Positions 25,021 to 32,708 of a DNA stretch of 32,708 nt are shown here, piece after piece. A model generated the notes under the pieces. The model made no database searches. It was not told where the DNA came from and saw only the letters and a program-made list of their open reading frames with translations. Origin of the DNA: Pyrinomonadaceae bacterium (GTDB taxonomy: Bacteria > Acidobacteriota > Blastocatellia > Pyrinomonadales > Pyrinomonadaceae); assembly GCA_023717565.1 (NCBI GenBank), contig JAMQPI010000402.1, positions 1 through 32,708 on the forward strand. The letters are read 5' to 3'. Within the stretch, counting starts at the first letter, position 1. Each line of letters opens with the position of its first letter. Both the position numbers and the translations under genes were made by a program.

Positions 25021-28000
25021 ATGCCCCGCACGCTCCGTCACCCGATCTACGTCACGCCCTTGCTGAGTCTCGTACTGCTGTTGCTGCTGATGAGTTTGCC
25101 CGGCGGGCGGAGCTCTCTCTGGAATCATGTGCGACCAACCGTCGGCGCGGCGACCTTTTTCAGTGTTAACTCAACGGGTGATGGACCGGACAGCAACCTG
25201 ACTGACGGCCTATGTAACGACGGCACTGGAGCCTGCACGTTGCGCGCGGCAATGCAAGAAGCGAACACCATTGCCGGCGATGACACGATCACCTTTGACA
25301 TTACTCTCAATGGCAGCATCATTACCCTGAACAGTTCACTGCCCGACATTGCCGGCAACCTGAACTTCTCGGGAAATGGCTCGAGTTTGCTAACGGTTCA
25401 GCGCAGCACTGCGGTCGGCACGCCTGATTTCCGAATCTTCACGATCAACCCAGGTATAGCGGTAACGATCACCGGCTTGACCATCTCCAACGGTCACGTC
25501 GCTGGAATGACTTTCCCTGCGAATTCAGGGGGTGGCATCCTGAATTCCGGAACTCTAACCGTCAACTTGTGTACCGTATCCGGTAATTCTGCAAGCGCCG
25601 GCGGGGGCGCGGGCATCCACAATCTCGATACGTTAATAGTCAGTGACAGCGTAATTTCCGGCAATTCCGGAGGTGGCATAGCCAATAGCCTTTTTGGCGG
25701 CACGACCACAGCGACGATCAACCACAGTCTGGTCTCCGGAAACACAATCAGCAGCGGAATCTACAACAATGGTCTAAATGGAACGGCCAACCTCACGATT
25801 AACAACAGTACGATATCGGGAAACACTACCGACAGTGTAGCTGGCGGTGGCGGAATTCTTAATGGCGCCGGCAGCTTCACCAGCAGGGCGGCGCTCACCA
25901 TAAACAACAGTACTATTTCCGGCAACCACGCCACCGCCGGCCAGGGCGGTGGAATTTATAGCGCAGCTGTCTTCGGAAACGCCCTGACCACCCTCACGGT
26001 CACCAACACCACCATCACCGGCAATACCTGCAACGGGGACGGTGGCGGTATCCTGCACTTTAGTAACGGCAGCGGCAGTACGGCGCTGGCCACGGTAACC
26101 AACAGTACTATTGCGGGTAATAATGCCGGTAGCACCAGTGGCAAAGGCGGCGGCATCAGTACCTCGATCACGCCGGATAGCATCACTACTTTTTCTCTCC
26201 GCAACACGATCGTCGCCAAGAACATCGCGAGCGCCAGCGCTAACGCTCCCGATCTCTCCGGCGATTTCGATTCGCAAGACTACAACTTCATTCAAAACAC
26301 CTTTGGCTACACCTTCACCGGAACGACAACTCACAACCAATTGGGCCGAGAACCACAGCTTGCCGCGCTTGGTGAATACGGCGGTCTTACAAAGACAATG
26401 ATTCTGCTGCCAAATAGTCCGGCAATAGACGCGGGCGATGTTTCAAATCTTGCGGCGGACACCACCGACGTAGACGGCGACGGCAATATTACTGAGCCAC
26501 TGCCGATTGACCAGCGTGGATTCCCGCGCGTAATCAATACCCGGTTTGACATCGGTGCGGTTGAAACGAACTACTCGATTACAGCAACCGCGGGCTCGGG
26601 TCAAAGTGCCACCATCAACACAGCTTTCGCCATGCCCTTTAAGGTTACTGTTACCGAGTCTGGCAATCTCAGAAGCGGCCTTTTAGTAATGTTTAGGAAC
26701 CCGCCGACAGGGGCGAGCGGCGAGTTCACAACCTCTCCACTCGTGACGACGGACATTAACGGAGTGGAAGCCGCGGGGTTCAAAGCTAACGGTACGGCAG
26801 GAGGTCCTTACAATGTAACTGCCGGTTTCAGTTTCAGCGTTCTGCCAAACGTTGCGTTCAGTCTGACTAATCTGAAGGCGGGAACATCAACCGCCGTCAC
26901 GTCGTCGCTGAACCCGTCGGCGTTTGGTGATAGCGTGATGTTTACAGTAGCAGTCACGCCAACCACTACCGTCCCCCTCGGCGGCAACCTTCCGACCGGA
27001 ACGCTTCAATTCAAAGTCGACGGAATGGGCCTGGGTGGGCCCGTGCCTTTAGATCCAACCGGGGTCATGACGTTCAACACTCCATCCCTGGCCGTGGGGT
27101 CACACGTCATCAGTGCCGACTACAGCGGCGACGCAAATTTCACTGCGAGCACAGGCACGCTGCCGTCCCCGCAAGTGGTGAACGTTGAGTTGGCCATCAA
27201 CGATGTCACCATTACGGAAGGCGACAGCGGTACCAGGACGGCGGACTTTATGGTCACGCTTACCGCGGGGAGCAATGTTCAGGTGAAGGTAGACCTCGCG
27301 ATGGCGAATGGCACGGCTGCTGCGGGCTCGGACTATCAATTAACGTCAGGGACGCTGATCTTTAACCCGGGTCAGACCACGCAGCCAATCAGTGTCACCG
27401 TCAACGGCGATATTAGTTTTGAGTCGAATGAAACTTTCCTGGTGAATCTCTCGAATCCGGTTAATGCGATCATCAGGGACCCGCAAGGAGTGGGAACAAT
27501 TTCCAACGACGACGCACAAGGTGGCTTCATCAGTCTCAGCCAGACAAACTACATGGTCGGTGAAAGCGCCGGCTTCACCACCATCACAGTCAATCGCAGC
27601 AACGACCTCTCGGGCCCAGCCACTGTTGATTACGCAACGTCGGATGACAGTGGCCCAGGGCCTTGCTCAAACGCGAACAGCGTCGCCTCACCTCGCTGTG
27701 ATTTCACGGCTGCGTTTGGCACGCTGCGATTTGCAGCAGGCGAGAGTTCGCAGACTTTCGTGGTGTTGATCTCGCAGGACAATTACCTCGAGGGTCCCGA
27801 AGCCCTGGCGCTGACGCTCTCGAATCTGACGGGCGGCGCGGCCTTTGCCGCCCCCTCATTTGCTATCCTGACGATTACAGATGACCCAACCGAGCCCTCG
27901 ACGAATCCAATTGATACCGCCAATGCTTTCGTCCGTCAGCACTACCATGATTTTCTGAATCGGGAGCCGGATCTGGCGGGCCTCGAGTTCTGGACGAATC

Positions 28001-28698
28001 AGATCACCGAATGCCAGCAACCAGGCGCGACCTGCAATGCCGAGGTGCGACGCATCAACGTCTCCGCCGCTTTCTTTCTGTCGATCGAATTTCAGGAAAC
28101 AGGCTACTTTGTTTACCGCACGTACAAGGCAAGCTATGGAAACATAACGGGAACACAAGTACCGTTAAGGTTAGCTGAGTTCCTGCCGGACACGCAGCAG
28201 ATCGGGAAAGGCGTGATCTTTGGTGAGCCGGGATCGGTTCAGCGATTAGAAAACAACAAGGTCGCGTTTGCTCTGGATTTCGTTTCCCGCTCCCGTTTTA
28301 CCAGTGCCTATCCGACGACGCTGGCGCCGGCGGAGTTTGTTGATGCGCTCTTTGCGAACGCCGGCGCGACGCCATCAGCGACTGACCGGCAAGTAGCTAT
28401 CGATGAGTTTGGCGGTGTCGGGAACACGGCTGACCTGGCCGCGCGGGGCCGAGCGTTGCGGCGAGTAGCGGAAAACTCAACGTTGGCCCAGCAGGAGTTC
28501 AATAAAGCGTTTGTATTGATGCAGTACTTCGGTTACCTGCGTCGCAATCCAAACGACGCGCCGGAGCCTGGATTGAATTTCGACGGCTATGATTTCTGGC
28601 TGGCCAAGCTGAACCAGTTTGGCGGCAACTTTATCAACGCCGAAATGGTGAAGGCGTTCATTATCTCAGGCGAGTACCGTCAACGCTTCGGCCCATGA
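25021..28698 (+). CDS. Secreted CSLREA beta-helix protein with Ig-like, Calx-beta and DUF4214 domains, 1225 aa
   Basis: ATG 25021 follows AAAGG at 25010-25014. Residues 1-43 are an export signal. Residues 45-510 form one CSLREA-type beta-helix: FSVNSTGDGPDSNL, CTLRAAMQEAN near 71, many NNSTISGN rungs, and the closing DIGAVE. Residues 518-621 and 622-720 are Ig-like domains, the second of the Big_3_5 type (GTLQFKVDG, ISADYSGDANF). Two Calx-beta domains (722-830, 834-953) precede DUF4214 (960-1225, ending RQRFGP). It is a shorter paralogue of the gene at 14366: the N-terminus and the last two Calx-beta domains align closely, but only one helix unit is present instead of three. No catalytic motif is seen; surface adhesion or matrix binding is a reasonable inference. 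Confidence 0.87.
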   Translation: MPRTLRHPIYVTPLLSLVLLLLLMSLPGGRSSLWNHVRPTVGAATFFSVNSTGDGPDSNLTDGLCNDGTGACTLRAAMQEANTIAGDDTITFDITLNGSIITLNSSLPDIAGNLNFSGNGSSLLTVQRSTAVGTPDFRIFTINPGIAVTITGLTISNGHVAGMTFPANSGGGILNSGTLTVNLCTVSGNSASAGGGAGIHNLDTLIVSDSVISGNSGGGIANSLFGGTTTATINHSLVSGNTISSGIYNNGLNGTANLTINNSTISGNTTDSVAGGGGILNGAGSFTSRAALTINNSTISGNHATAGQGGGIYSAAVFGNALTTLTVTNTTITGNTCNGDGGGILHFSNGSGSTALATVTNSTIAGNNAGSTSGKGGGISTSITPDSITTFSLRNTIVAKNIASASANAPDLSGDFDSQDYNFIQNTFGYTFTGTTTHNQLGREPQLAALGEYGGLTKTMILLPNSPAIDAGDVSNLAADTTDVDGDGNITEPLPIDQRGFPRVINTRFDIGAVETNYSITATAGSGQSATINTAFAMPFKVTVTESGNLRSGLLVMFRNPPTGASGEFTTSPLVTTDINGVEAAGFKANGTAGGPYNVTAGFSFSVLPNVAFSLTNLKAGTSTAVTSSLNPSAFGDSVMFTVAVTPTTTVPLGGNLPTGTLQFKVDGMGLGGPVPLDPTGVMTFNTPSLAVGSHVISADYSGDANFTASTGTLPSPQVVNVELAINDVTITEGDSGTRTADFMVTLTAGSNVQVKVDLAMANGTAAAGSDYQLTSGTLIFNPGQTTQPISVTVNGDISFESNETFLVNLSNPVNAIIRDPQGVGTISNDDAQGGFISLSQTNYMVGESAGFTTITVNRSNDLSGPATVDYATSDDSGPGPCSNANSVASPRCDFTAAFGTLRFAAGESSQTFVVLISQDNYLEGPEALALTLSNLTGGAAFAAPSFAILTITDDPTEPSTNPIDTANAFVRQHYHDFLNREPDLAGLEFWTNQITECQQPGATCNAEVRRINVSAAFFLSIEFQETGYFVYRTYKASYGNITGTQVPLRLAEFLPDTQQIGKGVIFGEPGSVQRLENNKVAFALDFVSRSRFTSAYPTTLAPAEFVDALFANAGATPSATDRQVAIDEFGGVGNTADLAARGRALRRVAENSTLAQQEFNKAFVLMQYFGYLRRNPNDAPEPGLNFDGYDFWLAKLNQFGGNFINAEMVKAFIISGEYRQRFGP

Positions 28699-28812
28699 GC
28701 AACTGACGATTGCCTTCAGTCGAAGAAACAGTGTGCGACCTTTGGACAGAACACGAAGTGTCACAAGACTAGAGTGTGCTCGGGTGTGATTGCCATAAGA
28801 TCACCCGTCACC

Positions 28813-28841
28813 TTTGGGTTGATGCAGTCCTTCGGTTATCC
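28813..28841 (+). pseudogene. Possible remnant of a DUF4214-coding sequence between genes
   Basis: The 29 bases from 28813 match 24 of 29 positions of 28510-28538, the part of the preceding gene coding for FVLMQYFGYL. Here they would read FGLMQSFGYP but belong to no gene with a start. The core TTGATGCAGT is identical. It may be a leftover of a duplicated or recombined DUF4214 3' end. The rest of the 28699-28893 interval holds the AGGAG ribosome binding site (28881-28885) for the next gene and little else recognisable. Confidence 0.35.
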
Positions 28842-28893
28842 ATTTTGGAGACTATTGGGTAGGTCATGTCCGTGATTCTCAGGAGAACTTGAA

Positions 28894-31800
28894 ATGCTTT
28901 GTTTTCCCCGCGTTTCCGCATCGTGCGAGGCCAGATATGTAACGAGCACGCTGGCAGTGCTCGGCTTGTACCTGCTCCTGATTGCGCCCTCTGTTTATGC
29001 GCAGGCTGTTCCGGGCTTCCAGGCACCTGAAAAGCCCAAGTCAGCGGAGGTATCCGTCCAAGCCAAAGCTGCGCGCGGCGAGGCTCCTTTGAGCAACCTG
29101 TACAGTCACCTCGGAGTTGACCCATCAAAAATCAGACGTCTTCCGGCTCTGGGTGCCCGCGAGCTGCGGAAAGAGATGTCGCGAAAGATTCTGCGGATCG
29201 GAGTTGTCAGGTCTCTTGGTCGTCCACTTAATCCGATGACCGACGGACCATTCTACAGGCTAGTCGAGGGTGAGGTGCGTGTTATGGGAGTCGTTTCGGA
29301 AGGAGCGCTCTATACTCGCGTGCGTTTCACCGGAATGTCGCTGCCCGCCGGAGCCAGGGTCTTCGTCTATTCAATGAAGAATCCCGACGACTTCTACGGT
29401 CCGTATGAAGGGCATGGTGATTCGGAGGATGGGACATTCTGGACCCCTCCCATGAAAGGCGATGGAGTAGTCGTCGAGTACTTCACTCCGAACTCGCCAA
29501 CCACCACTGCGGAGGTTCCTTTCAACGTCTCAGACGTCAGCCATGTCTTTAAGGATGCAGTGGACATAGAAGCCGCGGGTCTGTGCAATCTCGAAGTGCC
29601 TGCCGAATGGGCCACCGTTGCAAAATCTGTGGGCCGGGTTCAGTTCGTTAGTGGCATCTTCGAGGGTCTTTGCACCGGTACTCTGCTCAACGACGAGATC
29701 CCTGGTGGTGAGATCCCATACTTCCTCTCGGCTAATCACTGTATCGGCACACAGACCGAGGCCCAATCGGCGCGGGTCCATTGGTTTTACGATAGCGGCG
29801 ACGACCCACCTCCCGGGACCCCGTTCACGGACGGCGCCAACCTTCTCGTTACCGGTACCGCGAGCGATTTTACTTTCATGCGGCTGACAGGTGCCCTCCC
29901 TGGAGGGCTTGTCTTTTCCGGATGGAGCGCCAACCCTGTTCCGTTATCCACCTCGGTTAGTGGCATCCATCATCCTGAAGGATCGCACAAGCGCATCTCT
30001 TTTGGATCGACTAACTCAAACTGTGCTGGTGGCCTTCCCGGTCCGTGTGCGAACTTTACCCACGTCGGGTGGAGTTCCGGCACCACCGAGGCAGGTTCGT
30101 CCGGCTCGGGACTATGGATCGGACCTGCTGCCAGTGCGCAGTTAGTCGGAACGCTCACCGGCGGTGCTGCCTCTTGTACGCCCCCCTCAGGTACCGATGA
30201 TTACGGCAGCTTTAGTGTGACCTACCCGAGTATCTCTTCTTTCCTTAACGGAACTGATTGCGTTTCCTCGATCAGTCCGACCAATCAAAGCTTCTCAAAC
30301 TTCTCTCAGTCGGGAACTCTGAACGTCATCGCGCCGGGCGGATGCAACTGGACGGCGAGCAGCACGGCCAGCTTCATAACCATTACCTCGGGCGCGAGCG
30401 GTAACGGCGGTGGGACCGTAAACTTTTCTGTCGCGGCCAATAACGGTGAACAGCGTTCCGGATCGATTGTGATCGGCCAGAGGGTCTTCAACGTTACCCA
30501 GGCTCCGGGCGGTGGTTGCGTGCCTAGTCCGATCATTGTCGGCCAGACCGTTAATGGCTCGCTGAACGGGGGAAGTTGCCCGCTCGGCGACGGTACCACC
30601 TATCAGCCTTTCAGGTTCAGCGGTTTGGCTGGTCAACAGATATCGATCCTGATGACTTCAAATGACTTCGACGCCTTTCTCTTTTTAGTAGGCCCGGATG
30701 GTTTCATCCTTGCTACAGATGATGATGGTGGCGGGGGCTTAAACTCTCGGATTCCCCCAGGAAGCGGGCGGTTGACTTTACCGGCGGATGGAACCTACAT
30801 CATCCTGGCAAATTCCATTAGTCCAGTTATCCAAGGTCAGTTTTCCCTGACGTTGGAGGGACCGCCTCTAGCCGATCTGGCAGTCTCTACCATCGCGGCC
30901 AATAATCGGGTCGTTCCGGGCTCTAAGGTCGTTTATCTAATCACTGTCACAAACAATAACGGTACCACGGCTAGTTCTATCACGGTCACGGACAATCTTC
31001 CGGCAGGTCTTACTTTCTCTTCCTGTGGTGCAGCGGATGGAGTGTGTGGCGGGTCGGGAAACAACCGGACGATCACTTTTCCCTCGCTGGCCGCTGGCGC
31101 GTCGGCGACGGCAGTTCTGAGCGCCACGGTAGATAATTCGGCAGCCGTAGATACAGTGATCAGCAACACCGCGACCGTCGGCGCATCGACTCCTGATCCA
31201 CATTCAGCCAATAACGCATCCACAGCGACGGTGACTGTCAGGTCAACGCAGTTTCCGTCACGAGCAAACGGAAGAATTGCAACTAAATCTGATCGGCAAT
31301 TTACGGGTAGCACACAGCCGAGTGGGATCTACGGAATAAATCCCGACGGAACATCTGAAGCTCTGCTCATCGGCAATACCAGGCCGATTGCCTCTCCTCC
31401 GTCGTGGTCACCGGATGGCACTAAGATCGCCTATGGCAGAATTGGTGGACCCCCTCCGTTTGAAGATGAGATTTATGTTGCCAATGCTGACGGCACTGGT
31501 TCCTTAATGATCGCCGGAAATGCCTTCAATCGGAACAGCCGAATCGCCTGGTCGCCAAACGGCGCAAAGCTGGCTTTTATTGGGACCGGCGGGCTTGTTC
31601 ATATCGTGAATGCGGATGGAACGGGACTGACAAAACTCCCGGTCAGCCCGGCGTCCATTAATGACCTTTCTTGGTCTCCAGACGGATCAATGTTCGCTTA
31701 TTCAAATAACGTTGATGTCTTCGTCATGAACGTGGACGGAAGCGGGCAAATGAATTTGACGCAGGGACGAACCATGATTGGGCTCGAGTTGGCGAGGAAC

Positions 31801-32708
31801 TTACTTCCTCGCTGGTCGCCGAATGGGACGAAACTCATATTCAGCGCTGAAGCCAGCAACCAGAAGCACGTTTACGTCATCAATCCGGATGGCACTGGTC
31901 TGGCTCCACTTGTAACTCTGCATCAGTCAATGCAGCCAACCTGGTCGCCCGATGGCTCAAAGATCTCCTTCATCGTTCTTAATGAGCTCTACGTAGCAAA
32001 CGCTGACGGTTCGGCTCCGATGGCACTCACCAACAATCATTTCTATAACTTAATGCCTGACTGGCAGTCACTCGACGTGCCACCGCCGGCAGTACAGCTT
32101 AGCGCCTCGGCTTATCCAGCGACGGAAGGCACTGCGGGAGTTAGCGTCGTAGTCACCCGCACCGGCGACACGTCGGGCGCGTCATCTGTTAACTACGCAA
32201 CCACCGACACGTCTGGCGCTAACAACTGCAACTTCAACAACGGTGCGGCGTCTTCCCGCTGCGACTACCTCACTACCATCGGGACTCTGCACTTTCTTGC
32301 TAGTGAGATGTCTAAGTCAATCACGATTCCGATCATCGACGACTCCTTTGCCGAAGGCAGCGAGAGCTTCACGTTTACAGTCAGCAACCCGACTGGAGCG
32401 ACGCTGGGTTCGCCAGTTAGCGCGACAATCACCATTGCTGATAACGAGACGATCAACGGCGTGAATCCGATCGACGCGTCCGGCTTTTTCGTGCGCCAGC
32501 ACTACATCGATTTTCTTAATCGCGAACCTGACCCGGCCGGCTTCAGCTTCTGGACCGGTGAAATTGAAAACTGCACGCCCAAACCGCAATGCACTGAGAC
32601 TAAGCGCATCAATGTCTCGGCGGCCTTTTTCCTGTCAATCGAGTTTCAGCAGACTGGATACCTGGTGGAGCGGCTGTACAAATCCTCGTACGGCGATGCG
32701 GTTGGTAC
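28894..32708 (+). CDS. Secreted lysyl-endopeptidase-like serine protease with BACON, PPC, DUF11, PD40 propeller, Calx-beta and DUF4214 (partial at right edge)
   Basis: The frame opens at ATG 28894, eight bases after AGGAG (28881-28885), and stays open to the window end (1271 codons). Residues 1-37 are a signal peptide ending VYAQ. A propeptide-like stretch leads to a protease domain resembling Achromobacter lysyl endopeptidase: His282 in SANHC, Asp325 in ASDFTFMRL, and Ser403 in GSSGSG preceded by TEA. Then come a BACON-like domain (459-539), a bacterial pre-peptidase C-terminal (PPC) domain (543-656), a DUF11 repeat (660-783), a TolB/PD40-type propeller with repeated (S/P)WSP(D/N)G and NADG/NPDGTG phrases (790-1063), a Calx-beta domain with the cysteine pair (1067-1186), and the first ~80 residues of DUF4214. 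It should hydrolyse extracellular protein; Lys specificity is not shown. The 3' end lies beyond the window. Confidence 0.85.
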   Translation, partial: MLCFPRVSASCEARYVTSTLAVLGLYLLLIAPSVYAQAVPGFQAPEKPKSAEVSVQAKAARGEAPLSNLYSHLGVDPSKIRRLPALGARELRKEMSRKILRIGVVRSLGRPLNPMTDGPFYRLVEGEVRVMGVVSEGALYTRVRFTGMSLPAGARVFVYSMKNPDDFYGPYEGHGDSEDGTFWTPPMKGDGVVVEYFTPNSPTTTAEVPFNVSDVSHVFKDAVDIEAAGLCNLEVPAEWATVAKSVGRVQFVSGIFEGLCTGTLLNDEIPGGEIPYFLSANHCIGTQTEAQSARVHWFYDSGDDPPPGTPFTDGANLLVTGTASDFTFMRLTGALPGGLVFSGWSANPVPLSTSVSGIHHPEGSHKRISFGSTNSNCAGGLPGPCANFTHVGWSSGTTEAGSSGSGLWIGPAASAQLVGTLTGGAASCTPPSGTDDYGSFSVTYPSISSFLNGTDCVSSISPTNQSFSNFSQSGTLNVIAPGGCNWTASSTASFITITSGASGNGGGTVNFSVAANNGEQRSGSIVIGQRVFNVTQAPGGGCVPSPIIVGQTVNGSLNGGSCPLGDGTTYQPFRFSGLAGQQISILMTSNDFDAFLFLVGPDGFILATDDDGGGGLNSRIPPGSGRLTLPADGTYIILANSISPVIQGQFSLTLEGPPLADLAVSTIAANNRVVPGSKVVYLITVTNNNGTTASSITVTDNLPAGLTFSSCGAADGVCGGSGNNRTITFPSLAAGASATAVLSATVDNSAAVDTVISNTATVGASTPDPHSANNASTATVTVRSTQFPSRANGRIATKSDRQFTGSTQPSGIYGINPDGTSEALLIGNTRPIASPPSWSPDGTKIAYGRIGGPPPFEDEIYVANADGTGSLMIAGNAFNRNSRIAWSPNGAKLAFIGTGGLVHIVNADGTGLTKLPVSPASINDLSWSPDGSMFAYSNNVDVFVMNVDGSGQMNLTQGRTMIGLELARNLLPRWSPNGTKLIFSAEASNQKHVYVINPDGTGLAPLVTLHQSMQPTWSPDGSKISFIVLNELYVANADGSAPMALTNNHFYNLMPDWQSLDVPPPAVQLSASAYPATEGTAGVSVVVTRTGDTSGASSVNYATTDTSGANNCNFNNGAASSRCDYLTTIGTLHFLASEMSKSITIPIIDDSFAEGSESFTFTVSNPTGATLGSPVSATITIADNETINGVNPIDASGFFVRQHYIDFLNREPDPAGFSFWTGEIENCTPKPQCTETKRINVSAAFFLSIEFQQTGYLVERLYKSSYGDAVG
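32638..32708 (+). repeat. 71-bp exact repeat of 24239-24309 (DUF4214-coding)
   Basis: ATCGAGTTTCAGCAGACTGG and the following bases up to the window end are identical to 24239-24309 in the FG-GAP gene, while the flanking upstream bases differ at several positions. The same stretch at 20089-20159 of the beta-helix gene is similar but has several differences. The true right end of the identity is outside the window. Confidence 0.85.

Overview
The window looks like chromosomal DNA of a Gram-negative, probably acidobacterial bacterium (Blastocatellia-like). This is inferred from gene content, not from a marker gene. The supporting content is a TonB-receptor-type start with a carboxypeptidase-regulatory-like domain, a DUF1800/DUF1501 pair, and a run of very large secreted proteins built from CSLREA beta-helices, Calx-beta, BACON, DUF11 and DUF4214 modules. 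Nearly every gene starts with an export signal, so the region is devoted to the cell envelope or exterior.

Layout. 1-136 (minus): 5' end of a TonB-dependent-receptor-like gene. 137-1052: gene-poor stretch with one terminator-like hairpin and a degenerate 3' half of a tRNA-Pro, possibly an old integration (att) site. 1053-1781: small exported trypsin-like protease. 2057-5745: tightly coupled DUF1800 and DUF1501 genes with a putative promoter upstream and a strong terminator at 5775-5809. 5847-32708: five complete genes and one cut gene, all on the plus strand, whose products share the same C-terminal cassette (a Calx-beta domain followed by a ~265-residue DUF4214-type region ending in GEY(R/K)QRFG(P/Q)).

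The N-terminal cargo differs in each member of this family. In order it is: a CXXCH choice-of-anchor-V-like domain with a PQQ-type sugar dehydrogenase propeller and CHRD; a pectate-lyase-like beta-helix with five carboxypeptidase-regulatory-like repeats; a triple CSLREA beta-helix; two FG-GAP propellers with 14 calcium loops; a single CSLREA beta-helix with Ig-like domains; and a lysyl-endopeptidase-like protease with BACON, PPC, DUF11 and PD40 propeller.

The arrangement reads as a paralogous array in which a constant C-terminal cassette is attached to exchangeable extracellular domains. Near-identical DNA tracts between members suggest ongoing recombination. The constant region may be an attachment, assembly or export module, but no sequence evidence fixes that role. 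No CRISPR, transposase or integrase is visible.
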